Source: Rhodococcus sp. CH91
Lineage (GTDB): Bacteria; Actinomycetota; Actinomycetes; Mycobacteriales; Mycobacteriaceae
Assembly (NCBI RefSeq): GCF_022554085.1
Contig: NZ_JAKFYR010000002.1
Span: 434,001-498,000 of the forward strand
DNA length: 64,000 nt
Reading direction: 5' to 3'
The notes under the pieces are model-generated. The model did not search any database, was not told the origin of the DNA, and worked only from the letters and a program-made list of their open reading frames with translations. The position numbers and the translations under genes are program-made. Positions 34,804 to 42,944 of this stretch are shown piece by piece. Position 1 is the first letter of the stretch, and the number at the start of each line of letters is the position of its first letter.

Positions 34804-35829
34804 ATGAGCAACACCGACAACCACCCCGACGAGATCCGCTGCCGGACGGCGGACACGCCCGTCGGCGACCTGCGTCACCCCCGGGTGGACGTCATCACCT
34901 CGCGTGAGGTGCCACTCGGCGGCCCCCGGGCGATGCCCGTCCGCCGCACGCTTCCGCAACGCCGACGCTCGCTCATCGGCGCGTGGTGCTTCGTGGACCA
35001 CTACGGGCCCGACGATGTCGCCCGCACCGGCGGCATGGACGTCGCACCGCATCCGCACACCGGACTCCAGACGGTCTCGTGGCTGTTCACCGGGGAGATC
35101 GAACACCGCGACAGCCACGGCGTACACGCACTGGTCGAGCCGGGGGAGGTGAACCTCATGACCGGCGGCCACGGGATCTGTCATTCGGAGGTCTCGACCC
35201 CGGCGACGACCACCCTGCACGGTGTGCAGTTGTGGGTGGCGCTGCCCGACGCGAACCGCGACGCCCCCCGCGACTTCCAGCACCACGTACCGCCTGTCGT
35301 CCGTCTGCCCGGCGCCGACGTGAAGGTCTTCCTCGGTTCGCTCGCCGGCGAAGTCTCGCCCGTGACCACCTTCACCCCGCTCCTCGGAGCGGAGATCGTT
35401 CTCGACGCCTCCACGCACATCACCCTCGACGTGGATCCCTCCTTCGAACACGGGGTACTCGTCGACAACGGCACGATCGAACTGTTCGACACGGTGCTCG
35501 GCTGCGCAGAACTCGGCTACGTCGGAACCGGTGTCGCCACTCTCGAACTGACCAACACGAGCGACGCACCGGCGCGCATCGTTCTTCTCGGCGGAACGCC
35601 CTTCGGCGAGGAGATCGTGATGTGGTGGAACTTCGTCGGACGAGACCACGACGAGATCGTCGCCTTCCGGGAGGAATGGGAACGCGAGGCCGACCGATTC
35701 GGTAGCGTCGCGGGCTATTCGGGGAAGGTCGCCCGACTTCCGGCGCCGGCATTACCCCACGCGCGTATCCGTCCCCGCCGCAATCCACCCTCCGAAGATC
35801 CGAACGGCCGGAAGCAGGACCACTCGTGA
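34804..35829 (+). CDS. Pirin-family protein 1
   Basis: A 341-residue bicupin of the pirin family. The N-terminal cupin has the iron-binding histidine pattern: His-Pro-His-Thr-Gly (~77-81), His-Arg-Asp-Ser (~98-101) and His-Ser-Glu (~122-124). Pirins act as quercetinases or as redox-sensitive cofactors of transcription; the activity here is unknown. The protein is longer than a typical pirin (~290), owing to a ~30-residue basic C-terminal tail. AGAGGAG upstream of ATG 34804 supports the start. The next pirin overlaps it by GTGA. Confidence 0.9.
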   Translation: MSNTDNHPDEIRCRTADTPVGDLRHPRVDVITSREVPLGGPRAMPVRRTLPQRRRSLIGAWCFVDHYGPDDVARTGGMDVAPHPHTGLQTVSWLFTGEIEHRDSHGVHALVEPGEVNLMTGGHGICHSEVSTPATTTLHGVQLWVALPDANRDAPRDFQHHVPPVVRLPGADVKVFLGSLAGEVSPVTTFTPLLGAEIVLDASTHITLDVDPSFEHGVLVDNGTIELFDTVLGCAELGYVGTGVATLELTNTSDAPARIVLLGGTPFGEEIVMWWNFVGRDHDEIVAFREEWEREADRFGSVAGYSGKVARLPAPALPHARIRPRRNPPSEDPNGRKQDHS

Positions 35830-36593
35830 GCATCCCCCCGATTCTCGATGTACGTCGTGCGGACGACCGCCTCCACACGACGATCGACTGGCTCGACTCG
35901 AGGCACTCCTTCTCCTTCGGCCACCACTACGACCCGGACAACACGCATTTCGGCGTGCTCATGGTCAACAACGACGACATCGTCCGTCCGGGAGCCGGTT
36001 TCGACACGCACCCGCATCGAGACATGGAGATCGTCACCTGGGTCCTGCGGGGTTCGCTCGTCCACCAGGACTCGACGGGCAACTCCGGAGTGATCTACCC
36101 GGGGCTCGCGCAGCGGATGAGCGCGGGAACCGGAATCCTGCATTCCGAGAAGAACGACTCGTGGCGCTACACCGCAACGGCCGAGAGGCACGACGAGCCC
36201 GTGCGTTTCGTCCAGATGTGGGTGCTGCCGGACGAAGCGGGCATCGAGCCGGGATACGAACAACTCGAGATCGACGACGAACTGCTCACCGGTGGTCTCG
36301 TCCCCGTCGCGTCCGGCATGGACCGCTACGCCGACCATTCCGCGATCCGGATCCGTAACAGGCATGCGGCCATGCACGTGGCCCGCATGCGACCCGATCG
36401 TCCCGTGATGCTCCCCGACGCCCCGTTCGTGCACGTCTTCGTCGCGCAGGGGGAAGCCGCGCTCGAAGGCGTCGGACACCTGGCCGAAGGAGATGCCGTG
36501 AGGGCCACCGGTGACGGCGGCCGGCAGCTCACGACGGCCACCGGTGCGGAGATCGTCGTGTGGGAGATGCACGCCGCGCTGGGCCGGTCCTGA
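35826..36593 (+). CDS. Pirin-family protein 2
   Basis: A 255-residue pirin, closer in length to the YhhW/YhaK type. Metal-site residues appear in Thr-His-Pro-His-Arg-Asp-Met-Glu (~60-67) and Ile-Leu-His-Ser-Glu-Lys. It is translated with pirin 1 from overlapping codons (GTG 35826). The two differ strongly in sequence, so this is not a recent duplication. The pair is a likely target of the divergent MarR regulator. A perfect terminator follows. Confidence 0.9.
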   Translation: MSIPPILDVRRADDRLHTTIDWLDSRHSFSFGHHYDPDNTHFGVLMVNNDDIVRPGAGFDTHPHRDMEIVTWVLRGSLVHQDSTGNSGVIYPGLAQRMSAGTGILHSEKNDSWRYTATAERHDEPVRFVQMWVLPDEAGIEPGYEQLEIDDELLTGGLVPVASGMDRYADHSAIRIRNRHAAMHVARMRPDRPVMLPDAPFVHVFVAQGEAALEGVGHLAEGDAVRATGDGGRQLTTATGAEIVVWEMHAALGRS

Positions 36594-36614
36594 CGGGACA
36601 TCGCCACCCCCGAC

Positions 36615-36661
36615 AGCGACGGCGGGCCCGTCCCGGGATCCGGGACGGGCCCGCCGTCGCT
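36615..36661. terminator. Perfect 47-bp hairpin, bidirectional terminator
   Basis: Two 22-base arms pair perfectly around a three-base loop, between the convergent pirin 2 and CNNM genes. Confidence 0.85.
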
Positions 36662-36665
36662 GGTC

Positions 36666-37679
36666 TCAGGTCGTGGCGGCGCTGATCGGGAGCAACCTCG
36701 CCAGGACGTCCGAGAGGGTGATCAGACCCACGATCCGGCCGTTCGCCGTGACCGTGACCAGGTGGTTCCTGGTCTCCCGCATCGTGGACAGAGCCTCGTA
36801 GACCGGAGTCGCGGCGTCGATCGTCAGGGCCGGCCGCATCAATTCGGCCGCGGTGGTACCCGGCGCGGCCTTCAGGCTGTCGCGCACGTGCACGACACCG
36901 TCCACGTGACCGTTACCGCGCACGAGCAGCCGAAGATGGCCGGTGCGGTAGGCCGTCTCGCGGATCTCCACGAGCGTCGAGTTCGGCTTCACGCTGCTCG
37001 GATCGGCCTGTGCCGTCACGATGTCGCCGAGGGTGAGGGTCTCGAGTTCCAGAGCGCTGCTCAGGTGCCCGTGATAACGCTCGTCCAGCGTTCCGACCGT
37101 TGCCGAATGTTCGACCAGATGACGCAGAGCGTCGGGATCCTGGCCCTCGGCGACCTGATCGACCGGAGCAACGCCGACCTTCCTCAGGCACCAGTTCGCC
37201 ATGTGGTTCAGGCGGACGATCACCGGCCGGGTCAGCCACATGAACGCCCGCATCGGAAGCGCCAGCATCGTGGCGGACTTCTCCGGGTGCGCGATCGCCC
37301 ACGACTTCGGGGCCATCTCGCCGACGACGAGGTGGAGGAACGTCACGATGATCAGCGCGAGGACGAAGCCGGCCACGTCCGCAAGCCACAGCGGTGCTCC
37401 CCAGCCCTCGAACAACGGGGTGAGCCAATGGTGCACCGCGGGTTTCGTGGTCGCACCGAGTGCGAGCGTGCACACGGTGATGCCGAGCTGCGAGCCTGCC
37501 AGCAGCACCGACAGTTCCGAGGCGCTGCGCAGCGCCGCGCGTGCGGACCGGCTGTTCGGTGCGGCGTCCTCCAGCCGATGCCGCCGAGCCGCGATGAGTG
37601 CGAACTCGACCGCGACGAAGAACGCACTGGCGGCGATCAGGCCGATCGTCACGACGACGACCACCAGGGGATTACTCAT
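36666..37679 (-). CDS. CNNM/CBS-domain membrane protein (short)
   Basis: A 337-residue protein with an N-terminal DUF21/CNNM membrane domain (three or four helices; Phe-Phe-Val-Ala-Val-Glu-Phe-Ala-Leu, Gly-Ser-Gln-Leu-Gly-Ile-Thr-Val, Val-Val-Gly-Glu-Met-Ala-Pro-Lys) and a CBS-domain pair in the C-terminal ~130 residues. Relatives are linked to magnesium homeostasis and membrane-protein stability (CNNM, CorC, mycobacterial MpfA). It lacks the C-terminal CorC/HlyC domain of its neighbour and overlaps it by eight bases. The two likely work as a pair. Confidence 0.88.
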   Translation of the reverse strand: MSNPLVVVVVTIGLIAASAFFVAVEFALIAARRHRLEDAAPNSRSARAALRSASELSVLLAGSQLGITVCTLALGATTKPAVHHWLTPLFEGWGAPLWLADVAGFVLALIIVTFLHLVVGEMAPKSWAIAHPEKSATMLALPMRAFMWLTRPVIVRLNHMANWCLRKVGVAPVDQVAEGQDPDALRHLVEHSATVGTLDERYHGHLSSALELETLTLGDIVTAQADPSSVKPNSTLVEIRETAYRTGHLRLLVRGNGHVDGVVHVRDSLKAAPGTTAAELMRPALTIDAATPVYEALSTMRETRNHLVTVTANGRIVGLITLSDVLARLLPISAATT

Positions 37680-39039
37680 CGTCGGCCACCTCGTCGGTCA
37701 GTACGGTCACGTGCACGGAGGACGGCACATGCTTGTCGATCTCGCGTACCTCGGCCACGAGAGTCCTGCGGACAGGGCCCTGACCGTGCAGGAGATCGGC
37801 CGGATCCGGCTCCAGTGCGATGCGGACGGTGTCGCCCACCTCGGGAAGTCCTCCGAACTCGGTGATGACCAGGCCGGCCAGCGTCTCGTAGTCGCCCTCG
37901 GGCAGATCGTGCTCGAGGGTGCGGGCGACCTCGTCGAGGTGCGCCTCGCCTCGGACGAGCCAGCCGTCGCCCACCGGGCGGATGACCTCGGTGTCGACGG
38001 CGGGGTCGTGCTCGTCGGCGATCTCGCCGACCAGTTCCTCCGCGATGTCCTCCAGGGTGACGACACCGGCGAAACCGCCGTACTCGTCGATCACCAATGC
38101 CATCTCGTCCTGCTCCCGCGCCAATTCGGTGAGAACATCCGGGAGTGCCAGTGTGGCCGGGACGATGACGGGCGGGCGGCACACCGTCGCGGCCGTGCCG
38201 GCCGGCGTGTCGAGTGCGAGCAGGTCGTGCAGATGGACGACGCCACGCAGATCGTCGGAGGAGGTGCCGACCACGGGGTAGCGGGTGTGGCCCTTGCTCA
38301 TCTTGTCGAGGATCGTCGCGACCGGTTCGTCCAACTCCACGACGTCTACCCGTGAACGCGGAATCATCGCGTGTTCGGCGGTGCGAGTGGGGAATTCGAG
38401 GATCCGGTCGAGAAGGGTGGACAACTCCGGCGGGAGTTCGCCCGTCTCGCGGGAGGCGGCGACGATGTGCTCGAGGTCGCGCGGGGTGGCCGAGTGCTCG
38501 ACGTCGTGCACCGGTTCGATCCGCAGTGCACGCAGCAGGAGATTCGACGACGCGTCGAACAATCTGATCAGCCAGCCGAACACTGCGAGATATGCACTCG
38601 TGGACAGGGCGAGCCACCGGGCGACGGGCTCCGGGCGGGCGATGGCGAGGTTCTTCGGGACGAGTTCGCCGAAGACCATCTGGACCACCGTCGAGAAGAG
38701 CACCGCCAGTACCGTGCCCACGGCGACGCCTACGGCGGTGGGAATGCCGACGCCGCCGAGCAGTTCCCCGAGACCGCTACCGATCAACGGCTCGGCGACG
38801 TAGCCGACGAGCAGACCCGTGACGGTGATGCCGAGCTGAGCGCCCGAGAGCATGAACGATGTGCGCCGGGTGACCGAGAGCGCGCGAGCGGCGGCGGTGT
38901 CGCCGTTTTCGGCGCGGGCCTTCAGGCGGGAGCGGTCCACGGCCATGTACGCGAACTCTTGCGCGACGAAATAGCCGGTCAGGGCGGTGATGGCGAGAAC
39001 GACGAGAATGCCGAGCCCGATTCCGAGCGCCGTCAGCAC
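37672..39039 (-). CDS. CNNM/CBS/CorC-domain membrane protein (long)
   Basis: A 455-residue hemolysin-C-type protein: CNNM membrane domain (~1-200; Phe-Val-Ala-Gln-Glu-Phe-Ala-Tyr, Gly-Ala-Gln-Leu-Gly-Ile-Thr, Phe-Gly-Glu-Leu-Val-Pro-Lys-Asn), two CBS domains (Met-Ile-Pro-Arg ... Gly-Phe-Ala-Gly-Val-Val-Thr-Leu-Glu-Asp) and a C-terminal CorC/HlyC transporter-associated domain. Likely metal-ion related. The start codon is GTG at 39039 with no clear ribosome site upstream, so the start is uncertain or the transcript leaderless. Confidence 0.88.
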   Translation of the reverse strand: MLTALGIGLGILVVLAITALTGYFVAQEFAYMAVDRSRLKARAENGDTAAARALSVTRRTSFMLSGAQLGITVTGLLVGYVAEPLIGSGLGELLGGVGIPTAVGVAVGTVLAVLFSTVVQMVFGELVPKNLAIARPEPVARWLALSTSAYLAVFGWLIRLFDASSNLLLRALRIEPVHDVEHSATPRDLEHIVAASRETGELPPELSTLLDRILEFPTRTAEHAMIPRSRVDVVELDEPVATILDKMSKGHTRYPVVGTSSDDLRGVVHLHDLLALDTPAGTAATVCRPPVIVPATLALPDVLTELAREQDEMALVIDEYGGFAGVVTLEDIAEELVGEIADEHDPAVDTEVIRPVGDGWLVRGEAHLDEVARTLEHDLPEGDYETLAGLVITEFGGLPEVGDTVRIALEPDPADLLHGQGPVRRTLVAEVREIDKHVPSSVHVTVLTDEVADDE

Positions 39040-39392
39040 GGCAGGAAGCGGGATCGGGTGACGAGGTGGTCGTCACTACTGGGCGGGACGGGTCTTCGAG
39101 GTTTTCGCTTGGGGCGTTTCATGACTCTTTCGGAGGTCGGTACGGGCAGGATGCACTCACAGGATAGGACGCGTGGATACGGCCGAAAGTTCCACCCACC
39201 TCGACGTGGGGTCGGTCACGCCGGGATCTCGGATTGCATCGGCGCCGACCGAATTGTCCGGAAAGGGTTATTGCGGACCGCCGCGGCGATATCGCCGGAT
39301 TCCGGAGTGTTGCCCTTCTCTTCGCAGGTAGGAGCACTCGAACCGTGGCGACTCCCTTCTCGTGCTGCGCGTGGGCGGAATTCGGGTAACAA
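39040..39392. other. Intergenic stretch with no supported gene
   Basis: About 350 bases upstream of the divergent CNNM operon and the small peptide gene. No frame has a convincing ribosome site. A perfect 14-bp palindrome CGGCGATATCGCCG lies at 39284-39297 and could be an operator. Base composition is slightly less GC-rich than the flanking genes. Confidence 0.45.
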
Positions 39393-39395
39393 TAT

Positions 39396-39426
39396 GAATG
39401 CGTGACGGCACGGTCGTCACGCATTC
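39396..39426. promoter_or_regulatory. 11-bp inverted repeat in the leader of the small peptide gene
   Basis: GAATGCGTGAC (39396-39406) and GTCACGCATTC (39416-39426) pair perfectly with a nine-base loop. It overlaps a possible -10 region (TATGAA, 39393-39398) and ends 26 bases before the GTG. It may be an operator or a 5' stabilising stem-loop. Confidence 0.5.
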
Positions 39427-39452
39427 GTTGTAATCCACCGAGGGGAGAAACC

Positions 39453-39575
39453 GTGCCTGCACTCGAATTCCTGGTCGACTTGTTCAGCAACCTGTCCGAT
39501 CTGTTCAGTGCGCTGGACTTCTTCACCGGCTCCGCTGACGCCGCCGGTGACGCATTCGGCAGCAGCCAGGCCTGA
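39453..39575 (+). CDS. 40-residue amphipathic peptide, unrecognised
   Basis: A short frame that looks like a real gene: GGGGAG sits five bases before GTG 39453, the frame ends at 39575, and a perfect terminator follows 12 bases later. The first ~24 residues alternate Leu/Phe with Ser/Asp/Asn (Leu-Phe-Ser-x-Leu-Ser-Asp-Leu-Phe-Ser-x-Leu-Asp-Phe-Phe) and would make an acidic amphipathic helix; the remainder is small and Ala/Gly/Ser-rich. It has no signal peptide. Size and pattern recall the short helical channel-forming PorA/PorH peptides of the mycolic-acid outer membrane in Corynebacteriales, but no sequence identity can be claimed. The function is unknown. Confidence 0.6.
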   Translation: MPALEFLVDLFSNLSDLFSALDFFTGSADAAGDAFGSSQA

Positions 39576-39587
39576 CACGCCGATCGG

Positions 39588-39619
39588 CGAGGGCCCGCGA
39601 GTGTGCTCGCGGGCCCTCG
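39588..39619 (+). terminator. Terminator of the small peptide gene
   Basis: CGAGGGCCCGCGAG and CTCGCGGGCCCTCG pair perfectly around a TGTG loop. It isolates the 40-residue gene as its own transcription unit. Confidence 0.85.
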
Positions 39620-39657
39620 TCGTCTCTGCCTCCGGAAATGAAGTCCGGCGACCGAAC

Positions 39658-39682
39658 GTTTGGGTGGGAGCCATCAGGGCTA
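39658..39682 (+). promoter_or_regulatory. Possible SigF/SigB-type promoter of the DUF4383 gene
   Basis: GTTT (39658-39661) and GGGCTA (39677-39682) are 15 bases apart, close to the mycobacterial SigF pattern GTTT-N15-17-GGGTAT with one mismatch in the core. The start codon is 46 bases downstream. Suggestive only. Confidence 0.35.
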
Positions 39683-39727
39683 CCCGGTCGGTGCAATTCG
39701 GACGTTTTCGATGAGAGGACGCGAATC

Positions 39728-40198
39728 ATGGCATCACATTCCCCACGCCCCACCCGGAGTTCGATGACCGCCACTCCGGTACAGACCGCCGCGCTCGTGG
39801 TAGGCGCGGTGTTTCTCCTCGTCGGCATCCTGGGATTCATCCCGGGTGTCACAGCGGACTACGACCAGCTCTCCGGAGCAGGACACCATTCCGAGGCCAT
39901 GCTCCTCGGAATCTTCCAGGTCTCCATCCTGCACAACATCGTGCACCTGCTGTTCGGCGTCGTCGGTATCGCCGCCGCCCGGGCAGCACTCGCCTCCCGC
40001 AGCTACCTGATCTTCGGCGGCGCCGTCTATCTGGTGCTCTGGCTCTACGGGTTGATCATCGATCAGGGCAGCGCCGCCAACTTCGTGCCCGTGAACACTG
40101 CGGACAACTGGCTGCACTTCGTTCTCGGAATCGGCATGATCGGTCTCGGCGTGCTGTTGACGCGAACGCAGACGACTCCGGGCGCCGTGCGACCCTGA
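39728..40198 (+). CDS. DUF4383 four-helix membrane protein
   Basis: A 156-residue membrane protein with four predicted helices and the family features Gly-Ile-Leu-Gly-Phe-Ile-Pro-Gly-Val-Thr (~36-45), His-Asn-Ile-Val-His-Leu-Leu-Phe-Gly-Val (~77-86), and a C-terminal Asn-Trp-Leu-His-Phe-Val-Leu-Gly. Function unknown; relatives are often found near stress genes. GAGAGGA upstream of ATG 39728 supports the start. A possible general-stress-type promoter precedes it. Confidence 0.85.
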   Translation: MASHSPRPTRSSMTATPVQTAALVVGAVFLLVGILGFIPGVTADYDQLSGAGHHSEAMLLGIFQVSILHNIVHLLFGVVGIAAARAALASRSYLIFGGAVYLVLWLYGLIIDQGSAANFVPVNTADNWLHFVLGIGMIGLGVLLTRTQTTPGAVRP

Positions 40199-40274
40199 GC
40201 GAGAACGAGACGACCATCCGGAGAATGTGACGGGGCGTCGGACCGGCGTCCGATCATCCGCCCGAAGGGATCAC

Positions 40275-40310
40275 TCGAAGAACCCGTGGCTCACGCCACG
40301 GGTTCTTCGA
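40275..40310. terminator. Hairpin at the convergent DUF4383/recQ ends
   Basis: TCGAAGAACCCGTGG and CCACGGGTTCTTCGA pair perfectly over 15 bases with a six-base loop. The recQ stop codon lies in the loop. Confidence 0.75.
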
Positions 40311-41967
40311 CGTTCACGGTCAGTACACCGGACTCGGTGATCGCATCGAGCGACAGCGTCCGGTACCCCTCGGCGTCGAACAGGACGGTCACGCGGTCGT
40401 GTTCGAGGCTCATCACCACGCCCGGGCCCCAATCCGCGTGCACGACCCGGGAGTTCGGTGCGGGTCCGGCCGGCGACGCGTCCGTCGTGACCCGATCCCG
40501 GGCGCCCTCCCGGCAGGTGTCGCACTCCCCACAGGGCCGGGGGAGTGTCTCGCCGAAATACCCGAGGAGGAATTGCCGTCGGCAGCCACGTGTCTCGGCG
40601 TAACCGCGCATCATGTCGACGCGGGATCTGTCCAGCCGCTCACCCGCGGCCGCTGCATCCACGGCCCGTTGTAGTGCCTCTTCCGGAGGGATGTCTGTGG
40701 CGCAGAATCCGCGTCTGCCCGAGACGAGGGCACCGCACCTTTCGAGCAGGTTGACGGCATTGGAGAGTCGTCGTCCCCGCACATCGAGTTCGGTACGCAA
40801 CCGGCCGAGGCGTGTCGGGGACTGAGCGCGTACCGCCGCGAAGACCCGGGCGATCAACTCCTCGTCGGGTGTGTGCGTGGTGAAGAAGGTCGCCAGGGAG
40901 AGGTCCTCGGGGCGGTAGAACATGAGGGCTGTGGCCTGCTCGCCGTCCCTGCCGGCACGGCCGATCTGCTGGTAGTACGAGTCGACCGAATCGGGCACGG
41001 AGGCATGGACGACGAATCGCACGTCGGGTTTGTCGATGCCCATTCCGAATGCGGAGGTCGCCACCACGACGTCGCATCGTCCCTCGAGGAATCCGAGATG
41101 GACCTCCCGGCGTTCGTGGGCGCGCATCCCTGCGTGATAGCAACGCGCCTCGACCCCCGCCTCGCGGAGAGCGTCCGCGTAGCGTCGGGTGTCCTTGCGC
41201 GTCGCGGCGTACACGATTCCCGGGCCGGTGAGGGACGACACCCTCGCGACGACCGCGCGACGCTTCTCCGCGTCGTCGGTGTACCGCTCCACCGCGATGT
41301 CGAGATTCGGTCTGTCGAAACCTCCCGCGATCACGATCGGGTCCTGCATGCCGAGAGCCGACAAGATGTCCTCGCGTACAGGGGGAGACGCGGTGGCTGT
41401 GAGCGCCACGACGGGGGGTCGGCCGAGCGCGTCCCGTGCGTCGGCCAGCCTCAGATACTCCGGGCGGAAATCGTGGCCCCACATCGACACGCAGTGGGCT
41501 TCGTCGATCACCAGAAGAGAGACCTGCACGTCGCGCAGTCGGGCGAGGACATCGTCCTTGACGAGTTGTTCCGGCGCGAGGAAGACGTAATCGGCGTCGC
41601 GTTCGAGCACGGCACGCCAGTTCGACTCGTTCTCGGACTCGCGCTGCCGGGAGTTGATCGCGACCGCCTCGGGGGCCGCCGAGTGGTCGAGGCCGGCGAT
41701 CTGATCGTTCTGCAGGGCGATGAGGGGAGAGACCACCACGGTCACCCCCGGTAGCAGCAGCGACGGCACCTGGTAGATCGCGGATTTGCCGGAGCCCGTA
41801 GCCATCACGGCGAGTACGTCCCGCCCGCCGAGGAGCGGCACCATCGCGTCCACCTGCTCGGGACGTAGAGCCTTCCAGCCGAACACCCGGTGAGCGGCCG
41901 CATGCAGATCCTCGCGGATCGCGTCCGGTGGTCGCTTCGAGAAGGGCGTGTGTGTCTCGTCCTGCAA
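40291..41967 (-). CDS. recQ: RecQ-family ATP-dependent DNA helicase
   Basis: A 3'-5' helicase for repair. Walker A Ala-Thr-Gly-Ser-Gly-Lys-Ser, DEAH box Val-Ile-Asp-Glu-Ala-His-Cys, motif VI Gln-Gln-Ile-Gly-Arg-Ala-Gly-Arg-Asp-Gly, then a zinc-binding segment with Cys residues in Arg-Gly-Cys-Arg-Arg-Gln and Cys-Gly-Glu-Cys-Asp-Thr-Cys. In place of the usual HRDC domain it ends in a ~60-residue beta-rich tail (Trp-Gly-Pro-Gly-Val-Val ... Val-Leu-Phe-Asp). The likely start is TTG at 41967 with GGAG five bases upstream, giving 558 residues; extending the frame to 42186 would cross the divergent gene's promoter and start. Confidence 0.9.
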   Translation of the reverse strand: MQDETHTPFSKRPPDAIREDLHAAAHRVFGWKALRPEQVDAMVPLLGGRDVLAVMATGSGKSAIYQVPSLLLPGVTVVVSPLIALQNDQIAGLDHSAAPEAVAINSRQRESENESNWRAVLERDADYVFLAPEQLVKDDVLARLRDVQVSLLVIDEAHCVSMWGHDFRPEYLRLADARDALGRPPVVALTATASPPVREDILSALGMQDPIVIAGGFDRPNLDIAVERYTDDAEKRRAVVARVSSLTGPGIVYAATRKDTRRYADALREAGVEARCYHAGMRAHERREVHLGFLEGRCDVVVATSAFGMGIDKPDVRFVVHASVPDSVDSYYQQIGRAGRDGEQATALMFYRPEDLSLATFFTTHTPDEELIARVFAAVRAQSPTRLGRLRTELDVRGRRLSNAVNLLERCGALVSGRRGFCATDIPPEEALQRAVDAAAAGERLDRSRVDMMRGYAETRGCRRQFLLGYFGETLPRPCGECDTCREGARDRVTTDASPAGPAPNSRVVHADWGPGVVMSLEHDRVTVLFDAEGYRTLSLDAITESGVLTVNVEEPVA

Positions 41968-42006
41968 GAGATCTCCAGATGTCGGAAGGGGCAGCGCTCT
42001 GCATAC

Positions 42007-42040
42007 GGGGCAGAGTCGCGATACCCGGGCAGAGTCGCGA
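42007..42040. repeat. 15-bp direct repeat between recQ and the dehydrogenase gene
   Basis: GGGCAGAGTCGCGAT occurs at 42007-42021 and again at 42026-42040, a 19-bp period (about two helical turns). It lies between the divergent recQ and dehydrogenase starts and may bind a regulator as a tandem dimer. Confidence 0.5.
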
Positions 42041-42136
42041 TCCAAACGGCGAACGCCGGGAGCGGGATCGGAGTGGTCCTCGTGTCGGGCCGAGCGGCGG
42101 TGGGTATCCGGAACCATCCCGCGCGGAGGAGGAATC

Positions 42137-42928
42137 ATGAACGATGTTCGCCCGCTGGCCGTGGTGACGGGTGCGTCACGCGGCATAGGACGGGAACTGG
42201 CGGCGTTGTTCGCCGCCGACGGATACGACCTCGTGCTGGCGGCGCGCTCGGAGGAATTGGATGTCGTCGCAGCAGAACTGGAGAAATCCGGCGCGTCGGT
42301 GACGACGGTTCACGCGGACCTGCGCACCGAGGCAGGTGTGCGCGCGGTGTACGAGGCGGCGACGGCCGGAGGGCGGACACCCGCAGCGGCCGCACTCGAT
42401 GCCGGGGTCGGTGTCGGGGGAGCGTTCGTGGACGCCGATGTCGACGACCTGTTGTCGGTCGTCGACGTCAACGTGCGCTCGACGGTGCATCTCGCGCGTC
42501 TCGTACTGGCCGACATGGTGCGGGCAGGATCCGGGCGCATGCTGATCGTCTCCTCGGTGGTCTCGACGATGCCGGGCCCGTACCAGGCGGTCTACAACGC
42601 GTCGAAGGCCTTCGTCCAGTCCTTCGCCGACGGCATCCGCCGCGAGCTGGACGGCACCGGTGTCACCGTGACGTCGATGCTCCCGGGAGCCACCGACACG
42701 CACTTCTTCGCGCGCGCGGGGATGCTCGACACCCTGTTGGGGAAGGGTCCCAAGGACGACCCTGCCCGGGTGGCGCGAGACGGATACGCCGCGCTCGTGC
42801 GTGGCGACAGGAAGGTCGTCGCCGGATCAGCGCTCGCGAAGTCCATGGCCGCCTTCGGTTCGGCGGCCCCCGAGGCCGTCACCTCCGCCGTGCACCGGGT
42901 GCTCGCGAAGCCCCGCTCCGGACGATGA
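42137..42928 (+). CDS. Short-chain dehydrogenase/reductase
   Basis: A 263-residue Rossmann-fold oxidoreductase. Cofactor motif Thr-Gly-Ala-Ser-Arg-Gly-Ile-Gly (~11-18) and catalytic Tyr-x3-Lys (Tyr-Asn-Ala-Ser-Lys, ~154-158), with Ser in Val-Ser-Ser-Val-Val upstream. The usual Asn-Asn-Ala-Gly is changed to Leu-Asp-Ala-Gly. The Arg after the glycine motif and a later Ala-Arg-Ser suggest NADP(H). The substrate is unknown. GGAGGAGGA just before the ATG is a very strong ribosome site. Confidence 0.9.
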   Translation: MNDVRPLAVVTGASRGIGRELAALFAADGYDLVLAARSEELDVVAAELEKSGASVTTVHADLRTEAGVRAVYEAATAGGRTPAAAALDAGVGVGGAFVDADVDDLLSVVDVNVRSTVHLARLVLADMVRAGSGRMLIVSSVVSTMPGPYQAVYNASKAFVQSFADGIRRELDGTGVTVTSMLPGATDTHFFARAGMLDTLLGKGPKDDPARVARDGYAALVRGDRKVVAGSALAKSMAAFGSAAPEAVTSAVHRVLAKPRSGR

Positions 42929-42944
42929 TCCGGGCGAGGAGCGC

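Noticed and set aside
39119-39526. Minus-strand frames covering the 39.1-39.5 kb region
   Set aside because: They cross the small peptide gene and its hairpins, lack ribosome sites and show no family features.
41968-42186. Upstream extension of recQ to 42186
   Set aside because: It would overlap the start and ribosome site of the divergent dehydrogenase and encodes unconserved residues through a direct repeat.
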